NCBI RefSeq assembly: GCF_019195455.1
Contig: NZ_JAIMBW010000001.1
Location: 2,108,001 to 2,172,000 of the forward strand
DNA: 64,000 nt
From: Gymnodinialimonas phycosphaerae
Lineage (GTDB): Bacteria; Pseudomonadota; Alphaproteobacteria; Rhodobacterales; Rhodobacteraceae
Direction: 5' to 3'
Made by a program: the position numbers and the translations under genes. Shown here piece after piece: positions 54,436 to 63,977 of this stretch (the stretch's first letter is position 1; each line of letters starts with the position of its first letter). Below the pieces are notes generated by a model. That model was not told where the DNA came from and made no database searches. It saw only the letters and a list, made by a program, of their open reading frames with translations.

Positions 54436-54828
54436 GGTCTCTTGCTGCGCCGCGATGCCCAGGATCGGCGCGTCGAAATCGACGTAGCCATATTGCGTGC
54501 CATTCAGGCTGTCGAAGAACACGTAGTGGCTGGCGACCACCGTACCGGCCGGGATCGCGCCAAGATCGCCGCCGCCGATGTCCACGCGAATAGGTTCCAC
54601 CAGCAGGATATTCTGATCCTCGTCAAAGGCATAAAGGTCGTCGGTGTCGAAGGTATCGGCGCCCACGGCAAAGGGCGCGTCGGTGCCAAGCTTCACGAAG
54701 CTGCCGTTACCCGTCTGTTGCAGGATCTCTCCACCCAGCACGAACGCGCCCGCAGGCGCACTCAGGCCCAAGGCCGCACCGCATCCGATCGCCGCCGTTG
54801 CCCAAAGGCCGGGGCCGGTCAGCCGCAC
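54244..54828 (-). CDS. Secreted hypothetical protein, likely target gene of the element
   Basis: 194 residues, GTG start 10 bp inside the upstream gene stop. The signal peptide (LTGPGLWATAAIGCGAALGL then SAPAGA) is followed by a beta-rich domain (ILQQTGNGSFVKLGTDAPFA; VASHYVFFDSLNGTQYGYVD). An alternative longer start at 54870 overlaps the neighbour by 52 bp. No known domain recognised. Its 3' third is duplicated at 48933-49124. Confidence 0.7.
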   Translation of the reverse strand: MRLTGPGLWATAAIGCGAALGLSAPAGAFVLGGEILQQTGNGSFVKLGTDAPFAVGADTFDTDDLYAFDEDQNILLVEPIRVDIGGGDLGAIPAGTVVASHYVFFDSLNGTQYGYVDFDAPILGIAAQQETMAATDFLANTAVTYLSLELRGLERGDQVWIDADDPFRLWVYWAGSSPGDYIRVFTARSAAAMM

Positions 54829-55118
54829 CGCTGTTCGGCCAGCGATGAGAACGTGCGCCACGCCTGCCACATCTCTTCATCCCGCTCCCGATCCGATTGC
54901 CGTGTGTCCTGCGCGCGCTGTGGATCATCGAACCACCGCGCACCCTCGCGCATCTGGCTGCGCGACAGCGTGGCGTCGGCGGCCTCGCCGATGCACGAAC
55001 ACAAGGACCGTGAGGTATAACGGTCCGACGCCATGCAGGCGCGCTGGATCGGGTTGGCCTCGGCGGTTGAGGGGACGGCCAAAAATGCAGCCGCAAGAAC
55101 GGGATAAATCAATTTCAT
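54819..55118 (-). CDS. Small periplasmic protein, Cys-rich
   Basis: 99 residues. Signal peptide MKLIYPVLAAAFLAVPSTAE, then ACMASDRYTSRSLCSCIGEA and a final EQRCG. Cysteine spacing suggests disulfides. Similar proteins in Rhodobacteraceae carry uninformative or misleading names. Transcribed with the following secreted protein, overlapping by 10 bp. Confidence 0.75.
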   Translation of the reverse strand: MKLIYPVLAAAFLAVPSTAEANPIQRACMASDRYTSRSLCSCIGEAADATLSRSQMREGARWFDDPQRAQDTRQSDRERDEEMWQAWRTFSSLAEQRCG

Positions 55119-55283
55119 GACGATGGCCTCAGGATTTGGGTCTTTTGCCCGGTTTTGCTCTGGGGGGCTTATGCCAGACCGCAGCCATTTCGGTCAATTC
55201 ACGTGTTTGCGCCCCCACCCGTCGCGGGCCCGCCAGGCACCAAGCCTCTTTCTTTAGGCGGGCGGCTCTGCCACAACCGCCAA

Positions 55284-55943
55284 ATGTCTGACGTCGCGTC
55301 ACTTCCGCGCCGGATCGCTGCCCGCATCGTGGGCCACGCGCTGGCCTTCGTCGCCCGGTTCATCACCGCCGTGCGCGCCGATTGGCGCGGGATCGAGCCC
55401 GTGGCCAAACAGCGCGTCTATTACGCCAACCACGTCAGCAACGCCGACATGCCGATGATCTGGACCGTCCTTCCCGGCCACATGCGCCGCCAGACCCGCC
55501 CCGTCGCCGCCGCCGATTACTGGCTCAAGACCAGGATGCGCGCCTTCATCGGCCCCGAGGTGTTCAACTGCGTCCTGATCGACCGCAGGCCCGAGGCGCG
55601 GACCGAAGTCCCGATGGCAAAGATCCTCGAAGCCCTCGATGAAGGCTCCTCGCTGATCATCTTTCCCGAAGGCAACCGCAACATGACCGACGATCCGCTG
55701 CTGCCGTTCCGCTCGGGCCTCTACAACATGGGCCGGGCGCGCCCCGATGTGGACCTCGTGCCCACCTGGGTCGCCAACCTCAACGAGATCATGCCCAAGG
55801 GAGAGGTCATTCCCCTGCCGCTGATCTGCACTGTCACCTTCGGCGCGCCGATCCATGTGGCCGAAGGCGAGGGCAAGGACGCCTTCCTGACCCGCGCCGC
55901 CGACGCGCTCAAAGCCCTCGCCCCGCCGGAGCCGCGACCGTGA
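55284..55943 (+). CDS. 1-acyl-sn-glycerol-3-phosphate acyltransferase-like (PlsC family)
   Basis: 219 residues. The acyltransferase motif NHVSNADMPMIW (H-x4-D) and the substrate loop IIFPEGNRNMTDD (FPEGxR) are present. It likely acylates lysophosphatidate to phosphatidate or a related lysolipid at the inner membrane. The next gene encodes CdsA, which uses phosphatidate; it starts 4 nt inside this stop, making a two-gene phospholipid operon. Confidence 0.87.
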   Translation: MSDVASLPRRIAARIVGHALAFVARFITAVRADWRGIEPVAKQRVYYANHVSNADMPMIWTVLPGHMRRQTRPVAAADYWLKTRMRAFIGPEVFNCVLIDRRPEARTEVPMAKILEALDEGSSLIIFPEGNRNMTDDPLLPFRSGLYNMGRARPDVDLVPTWVANLNEIMPKGEVIPLPLICTVTFGAPIHVAEGEGKDAFLTRAADALKALAPPEPRP

Positions 55944-56884
55944 CCTCCCAAACCACCACCGACATCTTGATCCTGGGCCTCGCCGTTGCGGGCATCCTTC
56001 TGGCCTTCACCCTGGTGGGTGAGGCCCTGCGCGCGCGCCAGCCGCGCGGCACTTCCAACCCGGTGGTCGAGGCTTTCGTGATGCGCGTCCACACCTGGTG
56101 GGGCCTGGCGATCCTGTTGTCGCTGGCCGTGATCAGCGGGCGCATCGGGGTCATCCTTCTGTTCGCCTTCGCCAGCTTCGCGGCCCTGCGCGAATACCTG
56201 ACCTATGCCGTGAAACGCCGCGCCGATCACCTGTCGCTGGCGCTGGGATGCTTCGTGATCCTGCCGCTGCAATACCTCTTCGTGGCGCTCGATTGGACCG
56301 CGCTTTTCACCGTTTTCATCCCGGTCTATGCCTTCCTGCTTCTGCCCATCGTCAGCGCCCTGCGCGGTGACAGCCAGAATTTCCTGGCCCGCGTGGCCGA
56401 GACGCAATGGGGCCTGATGATCTGCGTCTTCTGCATCAGCCACGTGCCCGCGCTTCTGACCTATGACATGCCCGACGGCTCTGACCGCTCGATCCTGCTG
56501 ATCGTCTTCTTCGCCATGGTCGTCCAGTTCGGAGACCTCTTCGACTACTACGCAGGCCGCCGTTTCGGGCGCCGCCGCATCGCGCCCACCCTCTCGCCCA
56601 AAACGGTCGAGGGGATGGTGACCGGCGTGCTCGCCGCCGCCCTCATCGGCGCGCTCCTCAGCTGGACCACCCCCTTCGGCGTTGCAGGGGCGGCGGCCAT
56701 GGCCGCCTTGGCCTCGCTCACCGGCATGTTCGGCTCTCTCGTCTTTGCCGCGATCAAACGCGACAAGGGCGTCAAGGACTGGTCCCACCTGATCCCCGGA
56801 CAGGGCGGGCTGCTGGACCAACTCGACAGCGTGATCTTCGCAGCCCCCGTGTTCTACCACGTGACGCATCTGGTCTGGGGCTAG
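55940..56884 (+). CDS. Phosphatidate cytidylyltransferase (CdsA-like)
   Basis: 314-residue multipass membrane protein. The CDP-alcohol-type signature AAIKRDKGVKDWSHLIPGQG followed by GLLDQLDSVIFAAP near the C-terminus is diagnostic (S-x-x-K-R-x4-K-D...PG-x-GG-x-D). Makes CDP-diacylglycerol from CTP and phosphatidate. Start is GTG. Most genomes also have an uppS-linked cdsA; this copy, paired with an acyltransferase, may be a second one. Confidence 0.88.
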   Translation: MTSQTTTDILILGLAVAGILLAFTLVGEALRARQPRGTSNPVVEAFVMRVHTWWGLAILLSLAVISGRIGVILLFAFASFAALREYLTYAVKRRADHLSLALGCFVILPLQYLFVALDWTALFTVFIPVYAFLLLPIVSALRGDSQNFLARVAETQWGLMICVFCISHVPALLTYDMPDGSDRSILLIVFFAMVVQFGDLFDYYAGRRFGRRRIAPTLSPKTVEGMVTGVLAAALIGALLSWTTPFGVAGAAAMAALASLTGMFGSLVFAAIKRDKGVKDWSHLIPGQGGLLDQLDSVIFAAPVFYHVTHLVWG

Positions 56885-56891
56885 GGCCCCC

Positions 56892-57140
56892 TCAGTGCAA
56901 CCGCGCCTGGGTGATGTAGACCACGACCTTTTCCTCCCCAAGCGCCCTTAGCGCCTCCAACCGGTGCAGGCCTTCCAGCAGCACATATCTGCCCTTTCCT
57001 TCCCGCACCCGGATCGGCGTCGTCTGCCCGTTCTCGATGATGTCATTGGCCAAGGCCTCCACCTTGTCCGGCTCCAACGTCTTCTTGCGCGGGCCGGGCA
57101 CATAGATGTCAGCAATTCGCAGCGGGACAGGGTTCGGCAT
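56892..57140 (-). CDS. Stand-alone ParB/sulfiredoxin-like nuclease domain protein
   Basis: 82 residues matching only the N-terminal ParB-like domain: PLRIADIYVPGPRKKTLEPD, then ENGQTTPIRVREGKGRYVLL and EGLHRLEALRALGE (G-x-H-R-x-E-A). It has no helix-turn-helix or dimer domain, so it is not a chromosome-partition ParB. Such small proteins may bind CTP or cut DNA. Convergent with cdsA (7 bp apart). Confidence 0.82.
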   Translation of the reverse strand: MPNPVPLRIADIYVPGPRKKTLEPDKVEALANDIIENGQTTPIRVREGKGRYVLLEGLHRLEALRALGEEKVVVYITQARLH

Positions 57141-57408
57141 GGGGGGCGCTCCTTGGTTTGGGTGGAGCCTAACACGCAGCCTCCCACATGCACCGACAAT
57201 TCACGCCGCGCCATCGGCGGGCCGTAGTGCGGCGATACAACCTCCGTTCATATCACTTTATGGCAGCCACGGAAGCTCTCCACCCATTCGAAGCACCCAG
57301 CCCCAGCCAAATCACCGTGCCGGGGGCCTTGCGTCCGTGCGCCACAGGTTGCAGGCTTCGGCCAACAAAATCTAACGCCGAACGCGCAAGAAGCCGGAGA
57401 GAGAGCAG

Positions 57409-59046
57409 ATGAACCACCTCTATTACGGCGACAACCTCGCCGTGCTGCGCGAGAGCATCGCGGACGAAACCGTTGACCTGATCTATCTCGACCCGCCGTT
57501 CAACTCCAATGCCTCCTACAACGTGCTGTTCAAAGGCCCCTCGGGCAACGAGAGTGCCGCACAGATCGAGGCGTTCGACGACACATGGAGCTGGAACGAC
57601 ACGGCGGAGGAGGCCTTTGGCGAGGTCCTGCGATCGGGTAATGGCGCGGCGGCGGAAATGCTGCGGGCGATGCGGTCGTTTCTGGGTGAGAACGACATGA
57701 TGGCCTATCTGGCGATGATGGCCGTGCGCCTGCTGGAGCTTCACCGGGTGTTGAAACCCACGGGGAGCCTCTATCTGCACTGCGACCCCACGGCGAGCCA
57801 CTACCTCAAGATCCTGCTGGATGCGGTGTTTGGGCCGAAGAATTTCAAGAACGAAATTGATTGGAAGCGAACCAGCACTCACAGCGATGCAAAGACGTGG
57901 AGCAATAACGCAGATTGCATCCTATTCTATGCGAAGTCTGAAAAAGATTTCATCTGGAATACACCCCGCGAACCTCATTCCGCCGAATACATCAAGTCCA
58001 AGTATGGACGAGACGACAACGATGGGCTCGGTCCTTATCGCCTCGATAACATGACAAGCCCAAGCCCACGGCCCAACATGATGTATGAATGGCGCGGGTT
58101 TCCGTTTCCTGAAAAGGGCTGGCGCTACCAACGCGAAACCATGCAGCGATTGGATGACGAGGGCCGTATTTGGTATCCAACTACGGAGACCGGCGAATTC
58201 AACACATCGCGTCGCCCCCAACTCAAACGCTACCTCAACGAGATGGAGGGCGGCGTGATGGGGGACATCTGGACAGACATCCCTCCGCTCAACTCCCAAG
58301 CAAAAGAACGCCTCGGCTACCCTACCCAAAAACCCGTGGCGCTTCTCGAACGCATCCTTTCCGCCTCCTCCAATCCCGGCGACGTGGTGCTGGACCCCTT
58401 CTGCGGCTGCGGCACCACCGTCCATGCCGCCCAAAAACTCGACCGTCAGTGGATCGGCATCGACGTCACCCACCTCGCCATCGGTCTCATCGAAAAGCGC
58501 CTGCGCGATGCGTTTCCCAAGGTCGAGTTCACCACCCACGGCGTCCCTCAGGATATCTCCGGTGCGCGTGACATGGCGAACCGGGGCCGCACCGACAAGA
58601 ATTACTATTTCGAGTTTGAGAAATGGGCCCTGTCGCTGATCAACGCCCAACCCGGAAACCTCTCGAAGAAAGGCGCGGACAAGGGCATCGACGGCAACGT
58701 CTATTTCGCCAAGACCTCTCGCGCCATCGTGTCCGTGAAGGCGGGCGACAACGTCGGCGTCGCCATGATCCGAGATCTGCGCGGCGTGATCGAGCGCGAG
58801 CGCGCCGAGATCGGCATCTTCCTCACCCTCACGCCCCCCACCAAGCCCATGGTGGCCGAGGCGGCGGCGGCGGGCCAACACCATGAAGACGGCTTTGACC
58901 CGGTGCCGCGCATTCAGATCGTCTCGGTCGAGGATGCCCTCAGCTTGCGCGACCGCGCCGTCCGCCTGCCCGCCCGCCGCGACGACACCTTCAAAAAGGC
59001 CGCGCGCGAACAGGACACCAAGGCGCAGGGCAAGTTGGAACTCTAA
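57409..59046 (+). CDS. Site-specific DNA methyltransferase with a C-terminal Mrr-like domain
   Basis: 545 residues. Motif IV DPPF ([13 protein letters not shown]) comes before motif I FCGCGTT ([15 protein letters not shown], about 325), the beta-type order of N6-adenine/N4-cytosine methylases. The last 170 residues contain [16 protein letters not shown] and [20 protein letters not shown], resembling the Mrr-type PD-(D/E)XK endonuclease core. It could combine methylation and cleavage, or just recognise DNA. No separate restriction gene lies beside it. Confidence 0.88.
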   Translation: MNHLYYGDNLAVLRESIADETVDLIYLDPPFNSNASYNVLFKGPSGNESAAQIEAFDDTWSWNDTAEEAFGEVLRSGNGAAAEMLRAMRSFLGENDMMAYLAMMAVRLLELHRVLKPTGSLYLHCDPTASHYLKILLDAVFGPKNFKNEIDWKRTSTHSDAKTWSNNADCILFYAKSEKDFIWNTPREPHSAEYIKSKYGRDDNDGLGPYRLDNMTSPSPRPNMMYEWRGFPFPEKGWRYQRETMQRLDDEGRIWYPTTETGEFNTSRRPQLKRYLNEMEGGVMGDIWTDIPPLNSQAKERLGYPTQKPVALLERILSASSNPGDVVLDPFCGCGTTVHAAQKLDRQWIGIDVTHLAIGLIEKRLRDAFPKVEFTTHGVPQDISGARDMANRGRTDKNYYFEFEKWALSLINAQPGNLSKKGADKGIDGNVYFAKTSRAIVSVKAGDNVGVAMIRDLRGVIERERAEIGIFLTLTPPTKPMVAEAAAAGQHHEDGFDPVPRIQIVSVEDALSLRDRAVRLPARRDDTFKKAAREQDTKAQGKLEL

Positions 59047-59110
59047 CCCTTCCCTCCCCCCCCTCCACACGCTACATCCCCTTGCAACGCAACGCTTCAA
59101 GGCCGTCCCC

Positions 59111-60910
59111 ATGACCGACCTCAACCGCATCCGCAACTTCTCCATCGTGGCCCATATCGACCACGGCAAATCCACCCTGGCTGACCGTCTGATCCAGCTC
59201 ACCGGCACCGTCGCCGCGCGGGATATGCAGGCGCAGATCATGGATCAGATGGATATCGAGCGCGAGCGCGGCATCACCATCAAGGCCAACACCGTCCGCA
59301 TCCTCTACCCCGCCAAGGACGGCCATACCTACGTGCTCAACCTCATCGACACGCCCGGCCACGTGGACTTCGCCTATGAGGTTTCCCGCTCCATGCAGGC
59401 CGTCGAGGGCTCGCTTCTGGTGGTGGATGCCTCCCAGGGGGTCGAGGCGCAGACGCTCGCCAACGTCTACCAGGCCATCGATGCGGATCATGAGATCGTG
59501 CCCGTCCTCAACAAGGTCGACCTGCCCGCCGCCGAACCCGACCGCGTGCGCGAACAGATCGAGGATGTCATCGGCATCGACGCCTCGGAAGCCGTTGAAA
59601 TCTCGGCCAAAACCGGCATCGGCATCCCCGATGTGCTGGAGGCCATCGTCACCCGCCTGCCCGCGCCCAAGGGCGACCGCGATGCCCCCCTCAAGGCCAT
59701 GCTGGTCGACAGCTACTACGACAGCTACCTCGGCGTCGTCGTCCTGATCCGGGTTATCGACGGGGTCATCAAGAAGGGCGACAAGATCAAGATGATGCGG
59801 ACGGGTGGGCAATATCCCGTCGACCGCCTCGGCGTCTTCACCCCCAAGATGCAGGACATCGCCGAGCTTGGCCCCGGCGAAATCGGCTTCCTCACCGCCT
59901 CCATCAAGCAGGTGCGTGACACGCGCGTGGGCGACACGATCACCCACGACAAGGGCGGCGCGGCGCAGCCGCTTCCGGGCTTCAAACCGTCCCAACCCGT
60001 TGTTTTCTGTGGCCTCTTCCCCGTGGACACCAATCAGTTCGAAGACCTGCGCGACGCCATCGAAAAGCTCGCCCTCAACGATGCCTCCTTCTCCCATGAG
60101 ATGGAGACATCAGCCGCCCTCGGCTTCGGCTTCCGTTGCGGCTTCCTGGGCCTGCTCCACCTTGAAGTGATCCGCGACCGGCTGGAGCGCGAGTACGACA
60201 TCGACCTGATCACCACCGCGCCCAGCGTGATTTACCACGTCCACATGCGCGACGGCTCTATGGTGGAGCTGCACAACCCCGCCGACATGCCCGACCCCGC
60301 CCATATCGACCGGATCGAGGAGCCTCGGATCAAGGCCACCATCCTTGTGCCCGATGAATACCTGGGCGACGTCCTGAAACTCTGTCAGGACCGGCGCGGC
60401 ATCCAGATGGACCTCACCTATGCCGGCACCCGCGCGATGGTCGTCTACGATTTGCCCCTCAACGAGGTGGTGTTCGATTTCTACGATAGGCTGAAAAGTG
60501 TTACCAAAGGGTATGCGAGTTTCGACTACCAGATGATCGGCTACCGCGAGGATGCGCTGGTCAAGATGCAGGTGCTGGTCAATGATGAGCCCGTCGACGC
60601 GCTGTCGATCATGGTCCACCGCGACCGCGCCGAGACCCGTGGCCGCGCCATGGTCGAGAAACTCAAGGAACTGATCCCCCGCCACATGTTCAAGATCCCG
60701 ATCCAGGCGGCCATCGGCGGCCGCGTGATCGCCCGCGAGACGCTAAGCGCGATGCGCAAGGACGTGACGGCGAAGTGCTATGGCGGGGATGCGTCGCGGA
60801 AGCGGAAGCTGCTGGATAAGCAGAAGGCGGGCAAGAAGAAAATGCGCCAGTTCGGGAAGGTGGAGATCCCGCAGTCGGCGTTTATTTCAGCGTTGAAGAT
60901 GGATGGGTAA
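59111..60910 (+). CDS. lepA: Elongation factor 4 (LepA)
   Basis: 599 residues. The GTPase motifs are [32 protein letters not shown] and [12 protein letters not shown]; the LepA-specific C-terminal domain includes [20 protein letters not shown] and [20 protein letters not shown]. The ATG giving [19 protein letters not shown] is correct; longer reading is spurious. It binds ribosomes in translation or biogenesis. Confidence 0.97.
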   Translation: MTDLNRIRNFSIVAHIDHGKSTLADRLIQLTGTVAARDMQAQIMDQMDIERERGITIKANTVRILYPAKDGHTYVLNLIDTPGHVDFAYEVSRSMQAVEGSLLVVDASQGVEAQTLANVYQAIDADHEIVPVLNKVDLPAAEPDRVREQIEDVIGIDASEAVEISAKTGIGIPDVLEAIVTRLPAPKGDRDAPLKAMLVDSYYDSYLGVVVLIRVIDGVIKKGDKIKMMRTGGQYPVDRLGVFTPKMQDIAELGPGEIGFLTASIKQVRDTRVGDTITHDKGGAAQPLPGFKPSQPVVFCGLFPVDTNQFEDLRDAIEKLALNDASFSHEMETSAALGFGFRCGFLGLLHLEVIRDRLEREYDIDLITTAPSVIYHVHMRDGSMVELHNPADMPDPAHIDRIEEPRIKATILVPDEYLGDVLKLCQDRRGIQMDLTYAGTRAMVVYDLPLNEVVFDFYDRLKSVTKGYASFDYQMIGYREDALVKMQVLVNDEPVDALSIMVHRDRAETRGRAMVEKLKELIPRHMFKIPIQAAIGGRVIARETLSAMRKDVTAKCYGGDASRKRKLLDKQKAGKKKMRQFGKVEIPQSAFISALKMDG

Positions 60911-60960
60911 ATGGTTTTCAGCAAACTAGACACCGCGTTCTCAAGTTACATGAATTTTGG

Positions 60961-61845
60961 CTACCAGGGCTCACTTCGGAAGAACTGTTTGCGCTTACGG
61001 CCATACGTAACTTTCTTGTATGCGCCGTTCAGCGGTGACGGAATTCGTACGAAATAGGTAACGGGAAAAATTCGCGGAACAAATCGGAATGACGCGTAAA
61101 TCACCCGGTTTCCATGATCTTGCGTTTCGAACACTTCGGCATAGCTCGCGGTTTGTTCGGTACTCTCATAACTGAATGGGAGAGAGAAAACATCTTCTGC
61201 GATCCATAAATCTTCCGAATTGAATATACGAGAGTATTCACTTATAACCTTCGACCCGAGTCGAAAATCCATTACGCCTTGCGGATGAAAGTCAAAGAAT
61301 AGGCCGACAGCCACTTTATAGAGCAGTCTTATAAGCTTTTCTTGCTCAAAATATGCTCGAATCTTAACCTGAACCGCTTCGGGCTCATACCTGTTTTTGA
61401 GCTTAACAAGTGTTCTTGGAAATTCTACAGTTTCGGTGTGAGCGCTACTAAAAACAACTGACCCAGCTTGCCAAATCTGTTGTATGTAAGAAGGAACGTC
61501 AAACGATACCCTGCTGAATAATGGGGGATAGTCCGCGATATCAACGTATCTCTCCACTTCAGATCCATCACCCAAAATAAACGTTACCGGATATGAAACC
61601 CGTCTCCGGATGCTATTTGATCTTGATTTAAGACGTAAACGTGCACGGTGAGGACCAACAACGCGGTTGATATAGCTCCCTTCAATACTGGCATTTATTA
61701 GTCGCTGGCAAACGCAACAGGAAGCCTCTGGAAGTCTTATATGCCCAGAAAACGCCGCCGGGATAACATGTTCAAGGGTCAACTTCTGGTCAGTCGCACC
61801 GCAATAAATGCAAACTCCAGCGGGATTCAGCAGTATAGATGGCAT
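60961..61845 (-). CDS. HNH-endonuclease-like protein, low GC
   Basis: 294 residues. The N-terminal region CIYCGATDQKLTLEHVIPAA ... CCVCQRLINASIEG has two CxxC pairs and LEH, the layout of an HNH finger (treble-clef) nuclease. The rest (about 60-294) has no recognised domain. The gene is much more AT-rich than lepA next to it, pointing to horizontal acquisition. HNH proteins with large unknown domains are often defence or mobile-element nucleases; that is inference. Confidence 0.7.
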   Translation of the reverse strand: MPSILLNPAGVCIYCGATDQKLTLEHVIPAAFSGHIRLPEASCCVCQRLINASIEGSYINRVVGPHRARLRLKSRSNSIRRRVSYPVTFILGDGSEVERYVDIADYPPLFSRVSFDVPSYIQQIWQAGSVVFSSAHTETVEFPRTLVKLKNRYEPEAVQVKIRAYFEQEKLIRLLYKVAVGLFFDFHPQGVMDFRLGSKVISEYSRIFNSEDLWIAEDVFSLPFSYESTEQTASYAEVFETQDHGNRVIYASFRFVPRIFPVTYFVRIPSPLNGAYKKVTYGRKRKQFFRSEPW

Positions 61846-61950
61846 TGCATAAGACCTAGTATTACGACTAACGTGGACTGAGCGAATTTCGGTATGCTTA
61901 AACAGTGACGGAGTGCAACAGGTTTAGGGTGAGTGCAACCCACCTCAACC

Positions 61951-62184
61951 TCAAGCCGCCGCCCCCCGCTTCCCTTCCAACAACTCCACAACGCTCACAT
62001 CCTTGTTCAGCGCCCCCCACTGCAACCTGAACGCCACAATCTCCTGCGCCGCCGCGTCCGCCCCCAGTAGCCGAAGAAACCACACCAGCGGTACGCCTAG
62101 CGTCCGGCCTTTTTCCAGGCCCATCCACATCGTGTCCTCGTCGAACCGCACCCTAGTTGCCGAAATGGCCTTTCCTAAGCCCAC
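61951..62184 (-). CDS. DUF2442 domain protein
   Basis: 77 residues, matching DUF2442: ATRVRFDEDTMWMGLEKGRT followed by LGVPLVWFLRLLGAD and LQWGALNKDVSVVELLEGK. Start is a GTG overlapping the previous stop (TAGTG). DUF2442 proteins are usually next to a DUF4160 partner and suspected to be toxin-antitoxin-like; here the upstream partner is a membrane protein instead. Confidence 0.78.
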   Translation of the reverse strand: MGLGKAISATRVRFDEDTMWMGLEKGRTLGVPLVWFLRLLGADAAAQEIVAFRLQWGALNKDVSVVELLEGKRGAAA

Positions 62185-62441
62185 TACTCCGGCGACTCTG
62201 GCAATTTCTCCTCTATGTAGCCGACCTTCCCACTGATTTCCGTGAGAATACCCAAGGCCACGCTGAACACGATGCCGTATATGCCCCGATCAATCGCTTG
62301 GCCCGGCGTCATTCCAGAGCGTTGCTGGATTGCTTCTACCGCGCTTCCGCTCCACAGCAGCCCAACTGCAAAGACAATTGAGAAAACAGAAAGGACGAAG
62401 ACTGTTGCGGCAATGAAGCTGCCGATCCTAGTGTAGAACAT
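62184..62441 (-). CDS. Small membrane protein coupled to DUF2442
   Basis: 85 residues with two transmembrane segments (FIAATVFVLSVFSIVFAVGL and GIYGIVFSVALGILTEISGK) and a short acidic tail ending KLPESPE. ATG at 62441. AT-rich. The one-base overlap with the DUF2442 gene makes a two-gene unit. No family recognised. Confidence 0.6.
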   Translation of the reverse strand: MFYTRIGSFIAATVFVLSVFSIVFAVGLLWSGSAVEAIQQRSGMTPGQAIDRGIYGIVFSVALGILTEISGKVGYIEEKLPESPE

Positions 62442-62650
62442 TGTAAATTCTCTTGATCGTTGGTGTTCGACGCACCCTACAAAGCCATCTCGCGAAGTAC
62501 CATGTCCCCGTGCCGCCACCCATTCAAATCACCGTAAGCAACCCTGGAAATCACACCACCCCAATTCTTATATAAAATCCAAATACCCCACAAAACCAAC
62601 ACCTTAAAACCCTGCTCAAGCTTGAGCACCCCTGCACAGCCCCTCAAATC

Positions 62651-63406
62651 TCAGCCAAGAAACGCCCCCACAGCCGCCTCGAACTCCCGGGGCTTTTCCG
62701 CGTGCAGCCAGTGCCCCGCGCCCGGAATTTTCGCGAAGCGGGCGGCGGGGAAGAGGCGTTTGATCTCCCCCCGGTGCGCTGGCTGGACATAGTCCGAGGC
62801 CCCGCCCGACAGCATCAGAACATCGCCGCCGAACGCGCCGTCAACGGGCGGAAACCCCAGGATCTGGGCCATGTCGGCCTGCAATTGATCAAGGTTGAGC
62901 CGCCAGCGCCGCCCCTTCACATCAAGCGATTGCAGAAGGAACGCGCGCACCCCCGGGTCGTCCACCGCCAGGGCCAACTGCCGGTCCGCATCCCCCCGCG
63001 CCTCGATCACGGCCAAATTCACCGCCCGCATCGCGTCGATCATGCCCTGCTGCGTGTGCCCATAGGCCACCGGCGCGATGTCAGCGACGACCAGCTTGCG
63101 CACGGCCAAAGGCGCGCGCAGGGCCAGCATCATCGCGGCCTTGCCCCCCATGGAATGACCGACCACATCGGCAACCCCGCCGAATTCCGCCACGATCTCC
63201 GCCAGGTCATCGGCCATCGCCGCGTAGTCATGGGGTGCGGCCCAGGGGCTGTGGCCGTGGTTGCGCATGTCGACGCTGACCACGAAGCGCGTCTCCGACA
63301 GGCGCTTGGCGATGACGTTCCAGTTGCGGGCCGAGCCGAAAAGCCCATGGACGATCAGGATCGGGGGGGCGGCGGTTTCGGCGCCAAAAGTGTAGGTCTC
63401 CAACAT
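62651..63406 (-). CDS. Alpha/beta hydrolase, YbfF-like esterase
   Basis: 251 residues. The nucleophile elbow GHSMGG (VVGHSMGGKAAMML, Ser94 region), oxyanion loop HGLFGSARNWN, and C-terminal histidine in GAGHWLHAEKP complete the catalytic set. It resembles YbfF/proline iminopeptidase-like esterases acting on short acyl esters. Start ATG at 63406; upstream ATG frames are less likely. Confidence 0.88.
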   Translation of the reverse strand: MLETYTFGAETAAPPILIVHGLFGSARNWNVIAKRLSETRFVVSVDMRNHGHSPWAAPHDYAAMADDLAEIVAEFGGVADVVGHSMGGKAAMMLALRAPLAVRKLVVADIAPVAYGHTQQGMIDAMRAVNLAVIEARGDADRQLALAVDDPGVRAFLLQSLDVKGRRWRLNLDQLQADMAQILGFPPVDGAFGGDVLMLSGGASDYVQPAHRGEIKRLFPAARFAKIPGAGHWLHAEKPREFEAAVGAFLG

Positions 63407-63518
63407 GGGGCAAGGAGTACGCGCGATCACGGCCGATTTCCAGCCGGGCGGTGCGGGTTGAGCGGAAGGGGCGCAAGGCCTACCCTTAGCCGGTGCCAGA
63501 CTGGGGAAGGCCGATTCG

Positions 63519-63890
63519 ATGGATCACGTGCAGTATCAAGCCCTGACCGAAGAGCTTCGCAGCCTCATGGCCGAGCGTTTGTCGGTGCGGGGGCGGACGT
63601 TCCCGCGCGCTGTGCGCCGGGCCGGGCGGCTGTTGCCTGCCCCCGCACGCACCGCCGCGCAGGAGTTGATCGCGCTGGAGACCCGCCTGAGCCACCCCAA
63701 ACTGGCCGCGCGCACCGATCCGGCGCAAGCAACGCGCGCCGCCGAGACGGTCCGCTACGCGCTCATGCGGCATCGTCCCGGCGCCCGCGCCGGTCAGAAG
63801 CGCAGCCTTCTGGCCGCCGAGATTGGTTTCCGCGCGCTTGTGGTGATCGGCGCAGGCCTCGCCTTCATGCAGTGGCAGGGGCCGGTCTGA
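63519..63890 (+). CDS. Hypothetical protein with C-terminal hydrophobic segment
   Basis: 123 residues: Arg/Ala-rich helical domain (LTEELRSLMAERLSVRGRTF; TAAQELIALETRLSHP) and a final hydrophobic segment (EIGFRALVVIGAGLAFMQW). Likely membrane-attached. Divergent from the hydrolase. No family recognised. Confidence 0.65.
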   Translation: MDHVQYQALTEELRSLMAERLSVRGRTFPRAVRRAGRLLPAPARTAAQELIALETRLSHPKLAARTDPAQATRAAETVRYALMRHRPGARAGQKRSLLAAEIGFRALVVIGAGLAFMQWQGPV

Positions 63891-63977
63891 ACACCCGCAA
63901 CATGCGCCATGGGGGAGCGCGCGGGGGGCCTTCCCCCCTCGCCTGGTCGCTTCTGCCAAAGGCAGAGCGAAAGCCCC

